A program made the translations under genes and the position numbers. A stretch of 64,000 nt of DNA, taken from NCBI GenBank assembly GCA_031761405.1, contig JASEVX010000001.1, positions 199,998,356-200,062,355 on the forward strand. Direction: 5' to 3'. Below the pieces are notes generated by a model, which saw only the letters and a program-made list of their open reading frames with translations, was not told the origin of the DNA and searched no databases. Below, piece after piece: positions 35,201-44,200 of the stretch; position 1 is the stretch's first letter; each line of letters starts with the position of its first letter. The stretch is from Serripes groenlandicus. Lineage: Eukaryota > Mollusca > Bivalvia > Cardiida > Cardiidae.

Positions 35201-38200
35201 TTGTATATTTATGGGGAGATTAACGAGGTAATTATTGTTTCGCACTATATAGGATTGCCTTTGTTGAATCAACATCACGTTCGATGCCTTTTCGTAAAAG
35301 TCGACGGGTATAACTGTTGTATAATTAAGTAATGGCCTCGATTGAACATCAAGTTTTTTTTTTTTAAAAACCTGTCGTTTCGCTCTTTCCAACATACAGC
35401 AAATGTACAGCAGACGACTTTAAAATTAGTTTTGAAAAATGAAAGTACACGTATAAATATTGAATAGTATAGTATATAGAATCAATATGAGCAATTTCTC
35501 AGTATGCGACATTGTTTTAAAATGTCGTCTGCTGCAGATGCTTCATAATGCGTCTGAGTGTGGGTTAGGAACGCCTGTTGTTGTCATAAATACCCCTGTA
35601 CCATAAATGTTCGAACTTTTATAGCTATAGCCCATGTTCTTGTAAACATTTCCGTACTTTTCCGGTAAAAAGATTACAAAGATTATTGAACAATTCTCTT
35701 GATATGGAGTTAAGACCATTTATAACATGACAATGCTTGTATACCCATTACGTATTTCTTTATATGTAACATGTGTAACATAACATGACCGAATCACTAT
35801 TTTTGTATTCATACGCGAATGTTTACAAAATGGCTGACAACGTGTATCCGGTAAACACAAACGTCACGATAGATGGACGAGGTAAAGGTACCATTATCGG
35901 TCATAATTTTTTTGTGTGTGATTAGCTAACAATATTACATGTTGGGACTATTTTCTGTATCGTCATGTGATAAAAAGAATCAGACATCCGTTGTCATTTC
36001 ATAAAGTTTTATTAAACTTGTCAAAAAAATGTGTTATTAAGCTCGCCAAAGGCTTGCTTAATAACACATTTCTTGAACTCGTTTACAATTTATGTCAGAT
36101 CCTATATATACAAGGAAAAGCAGAAACTACTCACAACGAGAAATTCATATTGTTTTTATGCTTCCATAATTCGTTATATTGAATGTATAGTATTAAAGCC
36201 GCTTTCAACAAGTTTCAGCCATATCGCGGCGTCAAGATCAATTATTCATGTGTTTCCTAGCTTTCTCACACCAGTACTCTTCGCGACGGTCTTTCCAAGC
36301 GACTGGCTTCATTTCCACATTGACTGTTACCCCTGTGGTCAAAGACGAATGCCGATTGTCACATTGTTTTTTTATCAAACATCGGAAAGAATTTTGGTTG
36401 AGCGGGGGTTCGAATACACAACCCCTGAATTCACAGTCCGCGTAAAATTCCGACTTAGCTACCAACAATCGTAGCGTCAAATCGTGTCTGTATTGGATGA
36501 AGGGTTACTATCTTTATTTTATCACAAGGATTGACCCGTTTACGACAGTACTGTCAGGAATTGTTTAGTTAACATTAAAGGCGATAGAGTCATGTACCTT
36601 GGTTTGTTATTGTATAGTTTTGTTTGGTGGGTAATAAAATGTTGACCTTATTCTTGAAGAGGAGAGCGTAACACATGCAGACTTTTTCTAAACCATGAAT
36701 AGATATTTGGTACTTATTGCAGCGTCGAGACATACCTAATCCTTTCCCACATAAAGCCAATCTATGTATGGCAGACTAGTTTGTAAAATTCTAGGCAATA
36801 TATGCAAACGTTCTATAAATAAAAGTATAGTTTCTGAATAACCATGTGCTACAGATGTGTCAAACGGAAGTGACTGCATGTGGGAAGGGTTGAACCGAAC
36901 ATTCCACTCCGACCTTGCAGTAATGTAATAACAAATATATATATATACATTGTATGAAGTAAAACAGAGATGTGCGTGATGAGCTACAGCATTTAAAATG
37001 CAGCATCTGACAAGGAACCTCACTGTGTGTTACACACAAAACACAAGTGTTTCCAGTTTTCGAGCGAATGGCTTAGCAGCCTTTGAATTGTATTAATTAA
37101 TATTTCGAAGAAAATGAATCGATTTATTGTTTACACTTCTACGGTGAATGCATACATCAAAGAGAATCAGACAAAGAAGATGTGCTTTCTTCAGTTTGTG
37201 TAAATTGAGCTTTTGTTCTTTTGGCTGTTAAAAGGATAAACCATATCAGATCGCATAGTTGCATTGTATTATTGTAGTCATACTCTTCAATGCGAATTCA
37301 TTGAACTCAAAGACCTCCCCCTTGAACACTCTACCCCCGTCTAAAAATGAATTTTCTATTAAAGATAATCATTCGTTGTGATGTTCTTGCGCGTTTTCCC
37401 AATCCGTTCACACATCTGCAGCAGATTACTTTGGAAAATGTGTATATATTTCATAAATTCATAATTAAATAAAGTTAAAAAGATTGCGACAAAAGGATAA
37501 ATTGCTCTTTATAAGACGTTTCTCCTTTAGTCACAATGTTTACAAAAGTAACGTGCTGCAGATGCGTCAAAATGCGTCTGCTAGTAGGAAAGAGTTAAGT
37601 TATCAGTGTGTCACTTCTCCTTTGTAATGTCAGTTTCATTTATGTATGATTCCCCAATTGGAGAAGCATCGCTCTTTATCGCTTTTAACATTTTTAATTA
37701 CCTACAATTGTCCATTTGGGTATAACCCATGATTCCAGGATGAAATTATCGGTCCGTATAAAAGAACGTATACAAAAAGCCCGCAACTCTCTATTTGCAA
37801 TGGTTGGTCAGGGTCTTCATCCGCAAGGTGTAAACCCACTGGTTTCCGCCAATCTGTACTCCAAGATAGTCCGACCGACACTTTTGTACGGATCTGAGCT
37901 TTGGAATAATATAACGAATACTGATCACAATAACTTAACGATTTTTCAGCATTTCGTTGCAAAGAAGATCCAAGGACTTTCAGTTAGAACGCGATCGGAT
38001 ATAGCTGAGTCAATGATTGGGCTTTACAGGATAGACAGTGAAATCGAAAAGCGGAAACTAATGTTGCTACATAAATTGCTTTGTCTCCCTGTATATTGTA
38101 TTACAAAAGAAATATTTGTTAGTAAATATTTAATGTACTTAAATGACCAACGCTCTGTCAAGCTTGGGTTCATCCCAGATATCTGCAGGATAATAGCAAA

Positions 38201-41200
38201 ATACAACTTAAATTTTATATTGAACAATTATTTCCGGGATAGTTCACTGCCCACTAAATCAGCATGGAAGAATACAGTTCGCCAAGCGATTGGTATGCGT
38301 GAGTATTCCTTATGGGTACAACGCCTCACCATGAATCAAGAGTACATGTTTTTTCAAGTGTTACAGCCAGGGATCGAACCTAGCATCGTCTACAAAGTTT
38401 CGAAGTTGAGTGCCTTTAGATCAACTATGATAACTATTGTCAAACTATGGTCAAGGCCCATTACACTAGCATATTTTACGTGCATCAAATGTGGCATGCT
38501 ATCTCAAGAGGAATTAGTTCATTTATTGTACGAATGCAGCTGCACAAGAGTGATACGCTTTGAACTCAAACGGAAAATGCTTTCTCTGTTTGATATTCAA
38601 TTTGTTAACGAGCTTTATGCTCTAGACCATTTTGAGTGGGTACTCCGCATCATGGGCGCCCCACTACCTCCAGTCGTCAATTCGAATATCAACAGAATGT
38701 TTCTACAGCTCACGTTCACTTTTGTGAGTCGCTGTGTCCAGCTGTATTCGCCAATTTAACTGTGTCAGAACGACAACCAGTATTGTTCAACATCAGGCTT
38801 AAACGCACTATGTTTGAGGTTGCTGTTAAGCATTGATAGTTTAATACTAATGTAAATAGTACCGAACTTGTATATATAACCCTATATAGTAGTCAGTAAT
38901 TGTCTTTTCTTTTTTTGTCTGTATGTTAATATATTTGTTCTTTTTTTTTTCTATTGAAATTGTATAATTTATTTGTGTAGTGTAAAATTTAACCTACGAT
39001 ATCTCCAAACATGGAGGCAATAAAGAATTGTATTGTATTGTATTGTATGTACAAAGATGAGATTTTATAATAAAGAATATAATACGTTAAAGACGATTGT
39101 TATATTCCTCTTTCATATACCAATGACCAGGGAAGTAGCTAGGACGTCATTAGTCAGTAAGGGTTTCATCCTTACCATTATATATTGATTTTGAATTCGT
39201 TCCAATTGTTCAATCGATGGTAAATCCCAATGTCCTCATTAAGGTTTATTAATCAATTGTCATAATTTCATTTTTTTTCTAAATTTGTATGAAATAAGGC
39301 GGTTTAATCCTTTTCCAACATACTAGAAATCTGCTGACGACTTTGAAAACCGTTTGGCCAAAAATATGTAAAAAACACAATTTAAATTAAATGATAATTT
39401 TTAACAAAATTTACAAAATGTTTGTACATCTGCCAGAAATTTAAGGAGCACATGGTATTATGAACCGGCGTATTGTAACTACAACACTGTTTATCCCAGA
39501 GATCTATATACGAGGAATTTAGCACGTTCTAAAATCATTATGTGACGATGTTTTGAGTACGTACAACATAGGTTTTACTGAGTGTTAACAGAGATATCGT
39601 GAAAGCAAGACCTGTTAACTGTCCAAATTCCAAAATGTCTGTTAATTTGAGAGAAATTTGAGAAGCATATGGTAGATTTTGTGAATTTACCGGCGTGATA
39701 TGACTAAAAACTATGTTAATCCAAGACATCTAGATAAGGGGCGTTTTGCATGTTCTAAAATCATTAGGTGACGATGTTTTGAGTACGCATAACATAGGTT
39801 TTACTGAGTCCTAACAGAGATATCGTGGAAGAAAGACTGTTAACTATTCCTTATCTAGTTTAATTTGCCGCGACCATCACTGTGTGGGTGTTATTCATTG
39901 TTTTCTTCTATTTCTAAATTAAATGAATTGTTGTCTCTTTATGTCATTTGCGTTTCTCAGAAATGTATATAAATCAGCGAATAAAATTCATTAAGCCATT
40001 ATAGCGTTTGAAAGCAACACTATTTAGAATCGTCTAGCCCAATAAAACGAATCAATTAGTCGGAAACTTAACATTTAATTAAACGATTTATCAATTTAAT
40101 TAAATCAAATGAAACATTCTTTCGGTCGAATCATTTTGTCTCTTGGTGGACACAAAACAGACCGCTTGGTCTTTTATAGTTAGTTTTTCTCCAGTAAGAT
40201 ACACGATACAAGATACAAGATTTTATCAAACAATAGAAAATCTCCATAATTGAATGGATAACCTATGACAAAAAGTGGAAAACATTGTGACCAAAGGAGA
40301 AATTGCACGTTTTGTGTAATTTCTTCTTTTGTCACTATGTTTTTAAAATGCCGTCTGCTGCAGAGGCGTCAGAAAGCGTCTATATGAGGGAAAGGGTTAT
40401 CAATCTCATCAGATAGGTTACACATAACGAAATACTGAAAACGTTTACGAAGCAGACAAATCTGAAAGAACATTTCAATTCCTTTTTCATTTCTCAGATC
40501 ATTCCAAAGCAGACAACTCATATCTATAATTATTTTTGAACAGTCATGTGACAGTAAGTTTATTTTTAAACTGTCACGTGAGAACCCGTTTATTATTTTT
40601 TATCATACATTATTACATAGGAAACACGATTTACAGTAATTGTATATATTTTTCGAAGAAAAAAAAAGAAAAAAAAAGAGAATTTCCTTTGAACTATGTT
40701 ACCAGCGATTCCAACATAATTAGTACCGCTGCTGATGCGGCGACGAAAGGTCATCTACTTCAGGTGAAAGGTATATATAGGATCTGACATGAGTTGTCAT
40801 TTCATATAAAGTTTTATTAAACGAGTTCAAGAAATGTGTTATTAAGCGAGCCTCTGGCGAGCTTAATAACACATTTCCTCGACGAATTTAATAAACATTT
40901 CTGAAATGACAACGAATGTCAGATTCTTTTTATCACATGACGAAACACAAAAAGAAGAAATTCGAGTTTTCGCAGTCAGAAAATAGTCCCAACATGTAAT
41001 ACTTAATAAACTGTTAACTAATCACAAACAAATATTTTCATGACCGATAATGGTCCCTTTAACTCGTCCATCTATCGTAACGTTTGTATTTACCAGATAC
41101 ACGTACTCAGCCAGTTTGTAAACACTCGCGGATGAATACAAAAATAGTGATTCGGTCATGTTATATTACACATGTTACATATACAGAAATTCCAAATGGG

Positions 41201-44200
41201 TATATTCGATCGGATACAAGCATTGTCATGTGATAAAAAGATATACTATCATGTTATCCTCACTGTATTATCAATCTAGTACATAACGAAACGAAAAATC
41301 GCTAGAATGATAGAGTGATCGTGGGTGACAGGTTTCACACATGTATATGCAGACGACTTTTTGAACATCGTGCAAGGTTTTAAAGTTATAAACAGAAACG
41401 ACTTGTTGAAAATAAAAAAGAAGTACTTACTGTCTAGCGGATAAATCTGAATGGACGCTCCGGATAGACCTTGACAGCGTGTCTAGATGGGCGTGGACTC
41501 TATCCAAATTGTTTATCAAACTGAAACATTAAACAAATAATTTGTTTGTGACAGTAAAATTAATTCAGAAAGTTGAAAAAAGTGTGGTAAAAGGAGAAAT
41601 TGCTCATTATGAGCAATTTCTCCCCTAGTCATAGTGTTTTCAAAAGATGTCTGCTGCGCATTAAGGCAAAACAAATGGATTCTCTCTAGACATGAGAGTA
41701 TTAACATTAAGTAAACTGAGATACATTGTGACAATATAAGAAATCACTCACTATGAAATAATTCTCATTTTTTTCAAAAAATATTTTCGTACAGAAAAGT
41801 CGAAGGGAGACTGCAAGCGGAAATGCATTATATGTTCACACTTTGGTGTCGCATGTTGTTTATGTTATGCCATACCATTTGGCACGCTTAAGATAGGCAC
41901 ATTTCACTCAATGGCGAGAACATTAAATGACAATGCCGAAACTATGTGAAACCCGTTGTGACTATATATAGAAGGGCTTAAACTTGCACACATAATGGCC
42001 TACGCCGTTGCAGCAATTTGGCGAACCAATAAACAATACTTAACAAAATATTATTTCGAACTTTTATCAGAGGCGTTTCTGATTTTTTTGGGGGAAACTT
42101 ACCATGAAACCATGTTGTCATAAATAGCCTCTCTATATGACATTGTATAAACATGGATTATTACTATGGGATATAAACAATGCTATGTTTAGAAAATGAT
42201 GAAATTCTATAATATTATAAGAAACAGTTTCTCACAAATAAAAACGCAGACGCCGGTCCTTATATTAGCCTGATTGGTTTTGAGCGGACTAAACAAACTG
42301 AACGACTTGTTATGGTAACAGCATTGAATCTATCGATTTACATACAGCTTGTTGGTTATATATATATATATTAGCCTGATTGGTTTTGAGCGGACTAAAC
42401 AAACTGAACGACTTGTTATGGTAACAGCATTGAATCTATCGATTTACATACAGCTTGTTGGTTATATATATATATATATATCTCCATATTGAAATAATAT
42501 TCTTAAGATAATTTAAAATATTAATCAACTAACAACTTGTTATAAGTTCTTTGAGTTGTAAGCTTGAGAATGCTTTTTTCGTTTTTCAATTTGTTAAAAA
42601 TGTGCAATGCACACCTGTTTCAAGCTTTTGCACAAAGATAAACATGAATATAGCAAGAAGCATATCATTAAGTTTATTGAAAATGCATAACAGAGCAGAC
42701 ATTTTAATCAACATATAGCATACAAGCACATACTCAAATAAATCCAATACTAATAGTTTTTATACGCACTACATACATATACACATTATAATATCATTTA
42801 TTATACATTTGTTTTATATGTTACTTGAGATTACTTCTTAATATTTTTACGTCTTCCTGGAGTATATGGTGAGATGAAATTGGTGAGGTAAACTGAACGA
42901 CATAATAATACATATCTTTACCTAACGGAGAATACTGGCTTAATAACATCAATGTGTGTTGCTAAATGTATCGACATTTCTGCACTTAAATACTTTCCAA
43001 TCTAATTCTTGTAGTTTATTTAATACGAAGTGTTAAAAGATACCGAGGGCTTAGTGTGAAACGGTTGTAACTAAAATCGGTATTTTTTTACCAAGGTTAA
43101 TCACCTCGCCATAAAGTCTTTATAAGCGTTAAATCATTTTTCTTGGTAAACAATGGAAATTTAGGTGCCATTGCTCAGAACGAGCAATGGCACCTAAATT
43201 TGCATTGTTTACAAAGGGGTCAAAATTGAACCCTAAATCAGGGTTTTCAAAATAGGTTTTTAGTTACAACTGTTTCACGCCAAGCCCTCGATACAGGCTT
43301 GGGAAATCACTTTTAAAAGATTGATGTGTACACTGTGTTTACTAGAATGGAAACCTTATTAAACCCTCGTCCAGCTATACACGCATTAAAACATGTAATG
43401 AAAGGATTTAAACTGCAATTGCAAATAATTGTAGACCTAGTTCAGCCTGCCAATCAATATTTAGAAAATATCAGCCCATAAAAAACATTAAAAAACCCGT
43501 CAAAAAACAGCGGAAACTATTACAGTTCCAGGAATTGAACGATATCAGGGTTCACAGTCATTAAGATGTCATAACTTTCATAAACCATTTCCGCATATTG
43601 AATTTTATTTTCCTCCCAACGAATCTTAAATAAATAAGACTTGACATCTGATCGTGCTGCATTTGAATTGCTTTGGCATACATATTACTTACTTCATAAG
43701 CAGGGGTAACAGGCTCTCTAGATTATTCACGATTCGCAAACACTTGAAAAAACAAAAGCCGTGTTTTCTGATGACAAAACTAGAATTGTAACCTAATTTG
43801 TTAGATCTTCCCATATGCGACGTCAACACTACAATCGCTTTCGAATATCTTAGTTTGTTCTATTCTGAATATTATATTTCATTTAAACCGCGTCTAAATG
43901 GGGTCTTAATGCATCATCGTGCAGTGAAGACTCAGACGAGTGAGATCATCCCAACCGTCTCGTCAGAGTCATCACTGTCCGCTTACAGGTAATTTGGACC
44001 TAGATGCATTTTATTTGAAATAATTCAACCCCATTTTACGACATTATCCAATTTTTGTGATCCCTTTACGGACATGTCATTATGATCCTAACTCGTTGGA
44101 CGAGGCATATACGAGCCGTCCCGCGAGAAAACCAATAATGTGGACTAGATGCGTTAAGTATCGACCCGGATCAGCCTAAGCATGCCGCGCAGGCTAACCC

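Noticed and set aside
42100..42150. Minus-strand ATG frame ending at a perfect gtaagt donor (MSYREAIYDNMVS)
   Set aside because: Phase would fit the hormone gene, but it lacks a hydrophobic leader and a convincing acceptor. The exon at 45185-45367 supplies a better signal peptide.
43798..43992. Plus-strand 64-codon frame ending in a gtaat donor
   Set aside because: No acceptor with a pyrimidine tract and no recognisable protein motif. A minus-strand reading was also considered and failed on its acceptor.
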